NCBI GenBank assembly: GCA_963810485.1 | Contig: CAWENQ010000003.1 | Location: 496,001 to 560,000, forward strand | From: DATKFM01 sp963810485 | GTDB lineage: Bacteria; Pseudomonadota; Alphaproteobacteria; Dongiales; Dongiaceae | DNA: 64,000 bases | Reading direction: 5' to 3' | Shown: positions 45,827 to 54,469 of the stretch, piece by piece | Layout of the letters: every line of letters begins with the position of its first letter | How positions within the stretch are numbered: the stretch's first letter is position 1 | The notes under the pieces: model-generated | The model's input: only the letters and a program-made list of their open reading frames with translations | Told to the model about the DNA's origin: nothing | The model's database searches: none | Translations under genes and position numbers: made by a program

Positions 45827-46621
45827 ATGGCGTTGCTTGCACAGGGTGATCCGCCGCCGTTCGAGCTGTTCAATGGCCGGGGCGGCGCGCCGATCATGCT
45901 GTTCTGCGACCACGCCAGCCGGTTCATCCCAACCGGCCTGCGGCAGCTGGACCTGTCCGGCGACGATCTGACGCGTCATATCGCCTGGGATATCGGCGCC
46001 GCCGATACTACGCGGCATATGGCCTTGCAGTTGGATGCGCCGGCGGTGCTCTGTAACTATTCGCGGCTTATCGTCGACTGCAACCGGCTGCTGCGGGATC
46101 CGACGCTGATCCCGGCGATAAGCGACGGCAGCGCCATTCCCGGCAATATGACCCTGTCCGAGGCCGATCGGCGTGTCCGTCTGGATGCGATCTATGTTCC
46201 CTATCACCGTGCAATCGAGGATCTGGCCGAGGCAATGCGAGTCCGCCATGGCGTGGCGGCCGTACTCTCGATCCATAGCTGCACCGATCGCATGAATGGC
46301 GAATTCCGGCCCTGGGAAATCGATATCTGTTGGGAACGCGACGACCGGATCGCGGCGCCCGTCATGGCGGCGTTGCGGAAACTCGGTACGATTACGGTCG
46401 GCGACAATCAGCCTTATGGCCTTGTCACCGGTGAAGATTGCAGCCTGCCGATTCATGCCATGCGCAGAGGGTGGCCGCATTTGCTGGTCGAGTTCAGGCA
46501 GGATCTGATTGGGACAGAGGTTGCGGCTCAGAAATGGGCGGACATCTTGTTGGCAGCGATCCGGCCAACGCTCGCACGGGCGGACCTATATCAAGCGCGC
46601 TTTTACGATCAGGCGGGGTAG
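45827..46621 (+). CDS. N-formylglutamate amidohydrolase-family protein
   Basis: The protein has 264 residues. Landmarks of the FGase family: MLFCDHASRFIPTGL (His), HIAWDIGAADTTRHMALQ, VLCNYSRLIVDCNR (Arg/Asn cluster) and VLSIHSCTDRMNG (His). Related enzymes release formate from N-formylglutamate in histidine breakdown; no other hut gene is nearby, so a different N-acyl substrate is plausible. It begins 6 bases after the amidohydrolase stop and ends 7 bases before the D-aminoacylase start, so it is firmly in this operon. Confidence 0.85.
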   Translation: MALLAQGDPPPFELFNGRGGAPIMLFCDHASRFIPTGLRQLDLSGDDLTRHIAWDIGAADTTRHMALQLDAPAVLCNYSRLIVDCNRLLRDPTLIPAISDGSAIPGNMTLSEADRRVRLDAIYVPYHRAIEDLAEAMRVRHGVAAVLSIHSCTDRMNGEFRPWEIDICWERDDRIAAPVMAALRKLGTITVGDNQPYGLVTGEDCSLPIHAMRRGWPHLLVEFRQDLIGTEVAAQKWADILLAAIRPTLARADLYQARFYDQAG

Positions 46622-46628
46622 GGAACAG

Positions 46629-48069
46629 ATGCAGGAAACTCCCACGATCATCTTCCGGGGTGGGCAGGTCATCGACGGTTCCGGCGCCACCGCCATATCC
46701 GCCGATGTTGCGATCACCGGAGATCGCATTCTTGCGGTTGGCGATATCGGCGTGAGTTCGGGCGCAGAGATTGTCGACATCGGTGGCCATGTGATCGCAC
46801 CCGGCTTCATCGATGTGCACACCCATGATGACCGCCTGCTGTTGAGCTCGCCGGACATGTCGCCGAAGGCGAGCCAGGGCGTGACCACTGTCGTGACCGG
46901 CAATTGCGGCATCAGCCTGGCGCCGCTGAAGCTCAGGGGATCGCCGCCGCCGCCCCTGGACCTGCTCGGCGATCAATCCTGGTACCGGTTCGAAGTCCTT
47001 CGCCTCCTATATGTCGGCTCTAGATCGCGAGCCACCGGCGATCAACGCCGCCTGCCTCGTCGGCCATTCGACATTGCGGGTCGGCGCGATGGACCGGCTG
47101 GACCGTCCCGCGACCCCGGCCGAGATCAAGGCGATGCAGGCCCTATTGCAGGAGGCGCTGGATGCGGGCGTCGTCGGGTTTTCCACCGGCTTGGGATACG
47201 AACCGGCGGAATCGGCGCCGACGGACGAAATCGTGGAACTGGCAAAGCTGCTCAAGCCAGCCGGCGCCATTCACACCACCCACATGCGCGACGAGTCCGA
47301 CCATGTGCTGGAGAGCCTGGACGAGACATTCGACATCGGCCGCCGCGCCGATGTGCCTGTGGTCATCTCCCATCACAAGACGGCCGGGCAGGCGAATTTC
47401 GGGCGTTCGGTGGAGAGCCTCGCCAAGATCGAAAAGGCGCTGGGGCAACAGCCTGTCGGCCTGGACGCCTATCCCTATTCAGCCTCGTCGACGATCCTGA
47501 GGGCCGACTGGGTCGGCGAAGCGACAAAGGTCATCGTCGCTTGGTCGAAGACCGCGCCGGATCAGGCTGGCCGGCTGGTGACTGACGTGGCGCGCGATTG
47601 GGGCGTGTCGCAGGAAGAGGCCTGCCAGCGGCTGCAGCCCGCGGGTGCCATCTATTTCTCCATGGATGAAGGCGATGTGCGGCGCATCCTCGCCTTTCCC
47701 CATACGATGATCGGGTCGGACGGGCTGCCCCATGACAGCCATCCCCATCCGCGCCTGTGGGGCAGCTTCGCCCGGGTGCTCGGCCACTACAGCCGCGATG
47801 TCGGGCTTTTCCCTCTGGAAGAGGCGGTGCGCCGAATGACCGGCCTGCCGGCGCGGCAGTTCGGGCTGCGCGACCGGGGCCTGATCCGGCCGGGCTACTT
47901 TGCCGACCTGACGATCTTCGATCCGGCGGCGATCATCGACCGCGCCACCTTTGAGGACCCGATCCAGCCGGCGGCCGGAATTCGGGGCGTTTTCGTCAAC
48001 GGCGTGGCCGTATGGTCCCAGGGCCGTTCAACGGGCCGCCGGCCAGGACGGGCCCTGCGGCGGGCCTAG
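46629..48069 (+). CDS. N-acyl-D-amino acid deacylase (D-aminoacylase), one frameshift
   Basis: The corrected protein has 479 residues, normal for the family. Landmarks: FIDVHTHDDRLLLSSPDMSP (metal His pair), TTVVTGNCGISLAP, then after the break GVVGFSTGLGYEPAESAPTD, HTTHMRDESDHVLES, VVISHHKTAG, GLDAYPYSASSTIL and MIGSDGLPHDSHPHPRLWG. These cover the known metal and substrate residues. One extra base near 46992 (WYRF-KSFASYMSALD) breaks the frame. It hydrolyses N-acyl-D-amino acids or related amides; in this operon it is the third amide hydrolase in a row. The next 258 bases are non-coding. Confidence 0.86.
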
Positions 48070-48327
48070 AGGGCGCAGCGGCCCTGGCAGGACCGACCGA
48101 AACCATGATATAATTCATTGATCTCAATATATTTTCGTCCGATTAGATATTTTGCCAAGACATTCCGCTAGCATGCGCGCCGGCCGGCCGGGACAAGTCC
48201 AAGTCCGGGATCAAGAGTTACGCGATGTGTGATGGCCGTGACATCGGTTGCCTCGCTTGATGGGCGAAATTAACCATTCCATAACTGAATTCGTTAATAA
48301 TCCGGTAGGTTTCATTTCGGCGCCCCC
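48070..48327 (+). promoter_or_regulatory. promoter region of the type I secretion operon
   Basis: The gap is AT-rich at 48108-48160 and 48270-48310. It contains TTGATCTCAATATA (48118-48131), a partial FNR-type box, and TTAACCAT at 48270-48277. The ribosome site before the ATG at 48328 is weak. No gene is supported. Motif calls are tentative. Confidence 0.35.
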
Positions 48328-50511
48328 ATGAAAGCAGTCATCGAACAATTCCCCATCCATAACGCCGCTCCCGAAGAGCGGCCGGCCGACGGTCTTGCGG
48401 AAGATCCGTTGTTGCAGTGCCTGGTCGCGCTCTCGCGCTACTACGGCGTGCCGCGCTCGGCCGCGGCGCTGCGCGCAGGGCTGCCGCTCGCGGTCGGGCA
48501 TATCAAGCCGCACCTTTTCATACAGTCGGCCGAACGCATCGGGCTGTCCGCGGCGATCAAGAACCGCAAGTTCATCGACATCGATCGTCTGTCGCTGCCC
48601 TGCGTTCTGCTGCTGAAGGACGGCAGCGCTTGTGTCCTGTTGCGCTTGATCGGCCAGGATCGGGCGGAAGTCATCACGCCCGACAATGTCGACGGCAGCC
48701 ACGAGGTACGCCGGGAGGATCTGCAGCAGCGCTATGGCGGGAGCGCCATCGTCGTTCGCTCGAAAATCAGGTTGGACGCCAGGTCGGAGGATCTTGCGCC
48801 GCCCCGCGCGAAGTCGTGGTTCTGGAGCAGTGTCTTCGCCTTCACGCCGATCTATCTCGAGGTCATTCTGGCGGCGTTGCTGATCAATCTCTTCGGCGTC
48901 GCCAGCCCGATCTTCACGATGATCGTCTATGACCGTGTGGTGCCGAACCAGGCGCTCGATACCCTGACGGTGCTGGTGGTCGGTATCGGTTTGACTTTCG
49001 TCTTCGATTTCCTGCTGCGCACCCTGCGCGGCTATTTCCTCGATCGCGTCGGCAAGAATCTCGACCGAAAGCTGTCGGCCCGCATCTTCGAGCACCTTCT
49101 GTCCATCAAGCTGGCGGCCAGCCCGATGTCGTCGGGCGCGTTCGCCAATAATATTCGCGAGTTCGAAACGCTGCGGGACTTCTTCACCTCGGCATCGCTG
49201 ACCGCATTGGTGGATTTGCCGTTCCTGTTCCTGTTCATGTTCGTGATCTTCTTCCTCGGCGGACCGGTGGCCTGGGTGCCGGCGATCATGGTCCCTGTCG
49301 TGGTCATCGTCAGCATCCTGGCGCAGATACCGATGCGCGCAGCGGTCGAGCGGGGTTATCGAGAAGCTTCGCAAAAGCACGCCATGCTGGTGGAGACCAT
49401 CAACGGCCTGGATGCCGTGAAGGTCGCATCGGCGGAGGGCCGGCGCCAGCGCGACTGGAACCACTATGTCGCGGCAGCGGCGGCGTCTTCGATGTCGTCG
49501 AAATTCTGGGCATCGATTTCCCTGAACTTCACGGTGATGGCGGCGAACCTGGCCTCCATCGGCGTCGTGGTCTGGGGCGTCTACCGGACCGGCGAAGGCT
49601 TGATGACCACAGGCGCGATGGTTGCCGTCTCCATGCTGACCAGCCGCGCCATGGCGCCGCTGGGTCAGATTGCCGGCTTGATCGTACGCTTCCATCAATC
49701 CTGGACATCGCTGAAGGGCTTGAACCGCCTGATGGCGCTGCCGTCGGAACGGCCGATCGGCAAGGAATTCCTGCGCCGCCCGGATGTGCAGGGCGCGATC
49801 GAGTTCCGCAATGTGTCCTTCGCCTATCCAAATTCGAAAGTGGCCGCCTTGCATGGCGTCAGCTTCAAAATCAATCCAGGCGAGAAGGTGGGCATCATCG
49901 GCCGAATCGGATCGGGCAAGACCACGATCGCGCGGATGATCCTCAGTCTCTATGACCCCACAGAGGGCGCCGTTCTCGTTGACGGCACCGACATGCGGCA
50001 GATCGACCCGGCGGACCTGCGGCACAACCTGGGCTGCGTGCTGCAGGACGGCGGCCTGTTCTTCGGCTCGGTCAAGGACAACATCACCCTCGGCGCTCCC
50101 TATGTGAATGAGGCTGCCATCTTGAAGGCGGCCAGCATCTCCGGCGTCGATCAGTTCGTGAATACGCACCCCTCGGGTTTCGACCTGCAGGTCGGCGAGG
50201 CGGGACGCTTCCTGTCTGGTGGTCAGCGCCAGGCGATCGTCATTGCCCGCGCCTTGCTGATGGATCCGCCGATCGTGGTCATGGATGAGCCGACCAGTTC
50301 GATGGACAACAGCACGGAAACCTCGTTCAGGTCCCGCATGGCTGAATGCCTGTCGCACAAGACCTTCGTGCTGGTGACGCACCGGCATTCGATGCTGGCG
50401 CTGGTCGATCGCCTGCTCGTCGTCGACAACGGCAAAATTGTTGCTGATGGCCCGAAGACCGCCGTGCTCGAGGCGCTCGTCAAAGGCCGCGTCACCGCGG
50501 CGAAGCCGTAG
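48328..50511 (+). CDS. type I secretion system ATPase/permease (LapB/HlyB-like)
   Basis: The 727-residue exporter has three parts. An N-terminal C39-peptidase-like domain (about 25-145) with DPLLQCLVALSRYYGVPR lacks the usual QxxxxxC catalytic context, so it is probably a non-cleaving docking domain. Next is an ABC membrane domain (about 165-440). The C-terminal ATPase has Walker A GRIGSGKTT, signature LSGGQRQAIVIARALL, Walker B IVVMDEPTSSMD and switch His VTHRHSML. Non-cleaving C39-like domains bind RTX repeats before export. HlyD and TolC homologues follow. The only visible candidate substrate is the RTX adhesin at 36.6-42 kb. Confidence 0.92.
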   Translation: MKAVIEQFPIHNAAPEERPADGLAEDPLLQCLVALSRYYGVPRSAAALRAGLPLAVGHIKPHLFIQSAERIGLSAAIKNRKFIDIDRLSLPCVLLLKDGSACVLLRLIGQDRAEVITPDNVDGSHEVRREDLQQRYGGSAIVVRSKIRLDARSEDLAPPRAKSWFWSSVFAFTPIYLEVILAALLINLFGVASPIFTMIVYDRVVPNQALDTLTVLVVGIGLTFVFDFLLRTLRGYFLDRVGKNLDRKLSARIFEHLLSIKLAASPMSSGAFANNIREFETLRDFFTSASLTALVDLPFLFLFMFVIFFLGGPVAWVPAIMVPVVVIVSILAQIPMRAAVERGYREASQKHAMLVETINGLDAVKVASAEGRRQRDWNHYVAAAAASSMSSKFWASISLNFTVMAANLASIGVVVWGVYRTGEGLMTTGAMVAVSMLTSRAMAPLGQIAGLIVRFHQSWTSLKGLNRLMALPSERPIGKEFLRRPDVQGAIEFRNVSFAYPNSKVAALHGVSFKINPGEKVGIIGRIGSGKTTIARMILSLYDPTEGAVLVDGTDMRQIDPADLRHNLGCVLQDGGLFFGSVKDNITLGAPYVNEAAILKAASISGVDQFVNTHPSGFDLQVGEAGRFLSGGQRQAIVIARALLMDPPIVVMDEPTSSMDNSTETSFRSRMAECLSHKTFVLVTHRHSMLALVDRLLVVDNGKIVADGPKTAVLEALVKGRVTAAKP

Positions 50512-50522
50512 GGAGCGGGGTC

Positions 50523-51857
50523 ATGAGCGATACGAACAGGGGCGATTGGATCGATCCCATCGACGTGGACCGTCGCGGGTTTTGGTTCTTCGGCCATGTC
50601 CTTCTTTACGCCGTGGCGGCATTCGTCATCGTCTTCCTGATTTGGGCGGACCAGGCGGTGCTGGACGAGGTCACCCGCGGACAGGCCCGCGTGATTCCGT
50701 CGAGCCAGGTTCAGCTCATCCAGAATCTCGAAGGCGGCATCCTCGCCGACGTGATGGTGCGCGAAGGCGATGTCGTGGAGAAGGGCCAGGTCCTTCTGCG
50801 CATCGACAACCGGCGGGCGGAATCGGACCTTTCCGATTTGCGTCAACAGTATCTGCATCTTTCCGCAGTCGTTGCGCGATTGGAGGGTGAAATCGCCCGG
50901 AAATCGCCCGCTGAAATCGAATTTCCGTCGGATCTCACCAAAGAGGCTCCCTTACTTGCCGAGGCGGAACGAGCCAACGCGGAGATCCGGGCCGAACAGT
51001 TGGAGTCCCAGCTCAGCATCCTGCGAGAGCAGAAGATACAGAAGGAGAAGGAGCTGGAGTCGCTGATCATCAAGGAGAAGAACGTCAAGCAATCTCTCGG
51101 GCTGGCGCAAAAACAGCTCAAGATCAAAAAACCGCTGGCGGACCAGGGCGTGATTTCCCAGGTCGAGCTGCTGCAGACCCAGCGTGACGTGAACGAGCTG
51201 AAGACTGAGCTCGAAGCAACACAGTCGGCCATTCCGCAGACGGAAGCGCAGATAAAGGAGCAGCAAAATCGGGTCAATGAGCGGACCAGCACCTTCCGCA
51301 GCGAGGCGGCCGAAGAGCTCAGCCGCCATCGCGCGGAGCTGGCCAGCGTGCAGGAACAATTGATCTCCAACAAGGATCGCGTCCTGCGCACGGAAGTGCG
51401 TTCGCCCGTCCGCGGTTCGGTGAAGGAGATCAAGATCCGCACCATCGGCGGCGTCATCCGTCCCGGCGAGGATCTGATGGAGATCGTGCCGATGGAAGAC
51501 TCGCTTTTGATCGAGGCCCGCATCAAGACGACCGACAACGGCTTCGTCCATCTTGACCAGAAGGCTGTCGTCAAATTTGACACCTATGACTACAGTATTT
51601 ATGGCGGCCTCGACGCGGTCGTGGAGTTCAAGAGCTCCGATGCGATCGAGGAAGAGGTTGGCGGTAAGCGCGAACGGTTCTTCCGCGTCCGCTTGCGGAC
51701 CGACCGGACCTATCTTGAGGGCAAGGCGGGTCAACCACTGGAAATCGGCCCCGGCGACACGGCGATCGTGGACATCCTGACCGGGCAGAAGACGGTCCTT
51801 CAATACCTGCTTCTGCCGATCATGCGCACCCGGAACTCGGCATTCAGCGAACGCTAG
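50523..51857 (+). CDS. type I secretion periplasmic adaptor (HlyD family)
   Basis: The 444-residue membrane-fusion protein has a short cytoplasmic N-terminus and one membrane span (about residues 20-45). The lipoyl-like half-motif is IQNLEGGILADVMVREGDVV, followed by a long alpha-helical hairpin (about 95-300) rich in Glu, Lys and Gln. The beta-barrel C-terminus contains SPVRGSVKEIKIRTIGGVIR, PGEDLMEIVP and LEIGPGDTAIVDILTG. It bridges the inner-membrane ABC exporter to TolC. It starts 11 bases after the ABC gene. No anomalies. Confidence 0.92.
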   Translation: MSDTNRGDWIDPIDVDRRGFWFFGHVLLYAVAAFVIVFLIWADQAVLDEVTRGQARVIPSSQVQLIQNLEGGILADVMVREGDVVEKGQVLLRIDNRRAESDLSDLRQQYLHLSAVVARLEGEIARKSPAEIEFPSDLTKEAPLLAEAERANAEIRAEQLESQLSILREQKIQKEKELESLIIKEKNVKQSLGLAQKQLKIKKPLADQGVISQVELLQTQRDVNELKTELEATQSAIPQTEAQIKEQQNRVNERTSTFRSEAAEELSRHRAELASVQEQLISNKDRVLRTEVRSPVRGSVKEIKIRTIGGVIRPGEDLMEIVPMEDSLLIEARIKTTDNGFVHLDQKAVVKFDTYDYSIYGGLDAVVEFKSSDAIEEEVGGKRERFFRVRLRTDRTYLEGKAGQPLEIGPGDTAIVDILTGQKTVLQYLLLPIMRTRNSAFSER

Positions 51858-51988
51858 GATTTTCGAAGAAACAACAGATTAATCAGATTTTTACATAGTT
51901 TTGATGAAGTGCTTATGTCGGCCCTCGCCCGGACTCTCCGGCCGAGTCAGGAATTTGTTCTAACTCATTGAAGTGATGGAATATTACC

Positions 51989-53350
51989 ATGCTGGACTAT
52001 AAGACGCAGTTGCTGCGATCTGTCGCGGCGGCCTGCTTGTTAGCCTTGCCGATGTGGGCCGGCCCGGCGCAATCGATGACCCTCAAGGAAGCGGTCGAGA
52101 TCGCAATCAATACGAACCCGGAGGTGAGTTCCGTCTCCAACAACCGGCGCGCCATCGATGAGGAACTGCGTCAAGGCCGGGCACTCTATCTGCCGCAGGT
52201 CGATCTCCGCGCCGCCACGGGTCCCGAATATTCCGACAACGTGACCGTCGAGGCGCGCGGCAAGGACGACATCACGCTCGTGCGCAAGGAAGGCTCCGCG
52301 ACGTTGAGCCAGCTCCTGTTCGACGGTTTCTTCGCCGATAGCGAAGTCGAAAAGCAGATCGCGCGCGTCGAATCCGCGGCCCATCGGGTCAATGAAACCT
52401 CGGAATTTATCGGCCTGGATGCGGTAGAGTCCTATCTGGAAGTGCTCCGCCACCGGGCCCGCGTGGAAATCGCGGAAAACAATGTGCAGGTCCACCGCCA
52501 GCGCCTGGACCAGGTGCGTGCCCGCGCCGATGCCGGCGGCGGCAACATCGCCGACGTCCGCCAGGCGGAAGCCCGCCTGAGCAACGCGGAATCGAGTTTG
52601 AACCAGGTGCGCGGCGATCTGAAGGATGCCGAGGCTCTGTTCATTCGTGTCGTCGGCCAGGCGCCCGATACGCTCGAGGATCCCACCGTGCCTGCGGACT
52701 CAATACCTGCGGATGTGGAATCGGCCGTTGCCTTGGCAATCGAGAACAGCCCGACCATTCGTTTCGCCCGCGCCGACGTCAAGGCGGCCGAGGCCGACGT
52801 CAAGCAGCAGAACGCCAGCCTCTATCCGGACTTAAGGCTCGAGCTCGGCGGCTCGATCAATGATGACATCGATGGCCGCCGCGACACCGAGTACGACGCG
52901 ACCGCGCTTGTCGTCATGCGATACAATCTGTATCGCGGCGGCGCCGACGTGGCCCGCATTCGCGAGTTCAAGTACCGCCAGGCGGAAGCCCTTGATCGCC
53001 TGCGCGTGAACGAGCGCAAGGTCGCGGAGGATACCCGCGTCTCCTGGAACGCCATGGAAGTCTCGCACAACAACGTCGAGATCCTGCGCCGCGAGGTCGA
53101 AGCGAACGAGCAAACTCGCGATGTCTACAAGCAGCAGTTCGAAATCGGCCAGCGTGGGCTGCTCGATCTGCTCGATGCGGACAATGAATTGTTCCTGGCG
53201 CGCGACTCCCTGGTCACAGCGGAATACACCGAGCTGTTCGCCAACTACCGCTTGCTGGCTTCGCAAGGTTCCTTGCAGGCGTCTCTCGGATTGACTCCCG
53301 TTGCGGCGGCAAATCCGCAGGCTGCGGAGAGCTGGAATCCGTTCGACTGA
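51989..53350 (+). CDS. TolC-family outer membrane channel of the type I secretion system
   Basis: The 453-residue protein has a signal peptide (about 1-29, ending GPAQS). Two TolC repeats follow: MTLKEAVEIAINTNPEVSSV opens the first, and AVALAIENSPTIRFARADVK opens the second. The C-terminal helix has GQRGLLDLLDADNELFLARD, the typical TolC equator region. It would form the trimeric outer-membrane exit duct. It lies 131 bases after hlyD in an AT-rich gap, so it may have an extra promoter. A second tolC paralogue, at 54.5 kb, belongs to a different, housekeeping block. Confidence 0.9.
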   Translation: MLDYKTQLLRSVAAACLLALPMWAGPAQSMTLKEAVEIAINTNPEVSSVSNNRRAIDEELRQGRALYLPQVDLRAATGPEYSDNVTVEARGKDDITLVRKEGSATLSQLLFDGFFADSEVEKQIARVESAAHRVNETSEFIGLDAVESYLEVLRHRARVEIAENNVQVHRQRLDQVRARADAGGGNIADVRQAEARLSNAESSLNQVRGDLKDAEALFIRVVGQAPDTLEDPTVPADSIPADVESAVALAIENSPTIRFARADVKAAEADVKQQNASLYPDLRLELGGSINDDIDGRRDTEYDATALVVMRYNLYRGGADVARIREFKYRQAEALDRLRVNERKVAEDTRVSWNAMEVSHNNVEILRREVEANEQTRDVYKQQFEIGQRGLLDLLDADNELFLARDSLVTAEYTELFANYRLLASQGSLQASLGLTPVAAANPQAAESWNPFD

Positions 53351-53465
53351 GCCCCCTCAGCGATTTAGCGGCGTGTCGGCTTTGATTGCGGCACGGTTGG
53401 CGAAAGGCGCCGGCCGTGCCGCTTTTCGTTGCGGCGCTGTAGCAGTCAGGGGCTTTACCGCGGTG

Positions 53466-53539
53466 TGGAGGCCCGGGCCGGAATCGAACCGACGTACGAG
53501 GATTTGCAGTCCTCTGCATGGCCACTCTGCCACCGGGCC
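53466..53539 (-). tRNA. tRNA-Cys (GCA)
   Basis: On the minus strand the gene runs from 53539 to 53466. The acceptor stem GGCCCGG pairs with CCGGGCC, and the anticodon stem GAGGA/TCCTC encloses the loop CTGCAAA with anticodon GCA. The T-loop GGTTCGATTCC is canonical, and the 3' CCA is encoded. It lies between the secretion tolC and pcm, transcribed against both. The rest of the 53351-53737 gap holds no supported gene. Confidence 0.96.
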
Positions 53540-53737
53540 CTCGTCCCGCGTTTTGAGGGAAGGGCGGGACATTAAGGGCGGCGCGTGAGGGGGTCAAGCT
53601 GAGGAGCCAAGCTTTCTACCGGGCCGTAACGCATTGTTTTTCGGGCATCTGCGAGCTATAAGCAGCGGATGCCGTTGCGGTCGCGGAGTCGGCCGAGCGC
53701 GGCGCCCTTTTCACCGCCCAGCCGATGCAGTTTCGCC

Positions 53738-54388
53738 ATGAAGTTTGAAGCCGCGCGCCGCAGCATGGTTGACAGCCAATTGCGGCCCAACAAGGTCACC
53801 GATCAATCGCTGTTGGACGCCATGGCGGTGATTCCGCGCGAGCAATTCGTGCCGGACGCCTTTCGCGCCGCCGCCTATGTGGACGAGGACGTGCCGCTGG
53901 GCAATGGCCGTTTCCTGCTTGAACCGATGGTGCTCGGCCGCCTGATCCAGGCCGCGGCCCCGTCGCGCAGCGATACATTCCTAGATGTCGGCAGCGCCAC
54001 CGGTTACGGTACTGCGGTCTTGTCGCGGCTTGCCGCGACCATTGTTGGGCTGGAGATTGACGGCGCGATGGCCGATCGCGCGAACTCGGTGCTGTCGTCC
54101 CTCGGGCTCGCCAACGCAATGATCCTGCAGGGTCCGTTGGAGCAGGGGGTTCCCAGGCAAGCGCCTTACAATGGCATCGTCATCGAAGGCCTCGCGGATG
54201 AAGTGCCGCCGACGCTGCTCGGCCAGTTGGCCGATGGCGGGCGGCTGGTCGCCGTTGTCAGGGAGCGCGGGGTGGGCCGTGCCATGTTGTTTACACGGAA
54301 CGCTGAAATCATTTCGACACGCGTGCTATTCGATGCGTCGGTTTCAAGGCTGCCCGGACTGCAATGCCAGCCCGGGTTCGTGTTCTAA
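53738..54388 (+). CDS. pcm: protein-L-isoaspartate O-methyltransferase family protein
   Basis: The 216-residue protein has the Pcm fold: ARRSMVDSQLRPNKVTDQ at the N-terminus, VIPREQFVPD, then LDVGSATGYGTAVLSRLA as the S-adenosylmethionine motif I, and VVGLE-like TIVGLEID. It lacks some residues of the E. coli enzyme and belongs to the alphaproteobacterial type found upstream of tolC. The start at 53738 (MKFEAARR) is chosen because the family begins there; the open frame upstream reads differently. Function is repair of isoaspartyl residues, or a related methyl transfer not yet established for this subgroup. Confidence 0.85.
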   Translation: MKFEAARRSMVDSQLRPNKVTDQSLLDAMAVIPREQFVPDAFRAAAYVDEDVPLGNGRFLLEPMVLGRLIQAAAPSRSDTFLDVGSATGYGTAVLSRLAATIVGLEIDGAMADRANSVLSSLGLANAMILQGPLEQGVPRQAPYNGIVIEGLADEVPPTLLGQLADGGRLVAVVRERGVGRAMLFTRNAEIISTRVLFDASVSRLPGLQCQPGFVF

Positions 54389-54469
54389 GAACCGGTCTAT
54401 GCCGCTGCCCTTCTCATTGGGCTACCGGGTGGATAAGATGCCAAACAGGGGCCTGTGACGGAGGGATAA

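Noticed and set aside
48118..48131. An FNR box before the secretion operon
   Set aside because: Only the left arm TTGAT is good; the right arm ATATA matches poorly. Recorded only as a weak motif in the promoter region.
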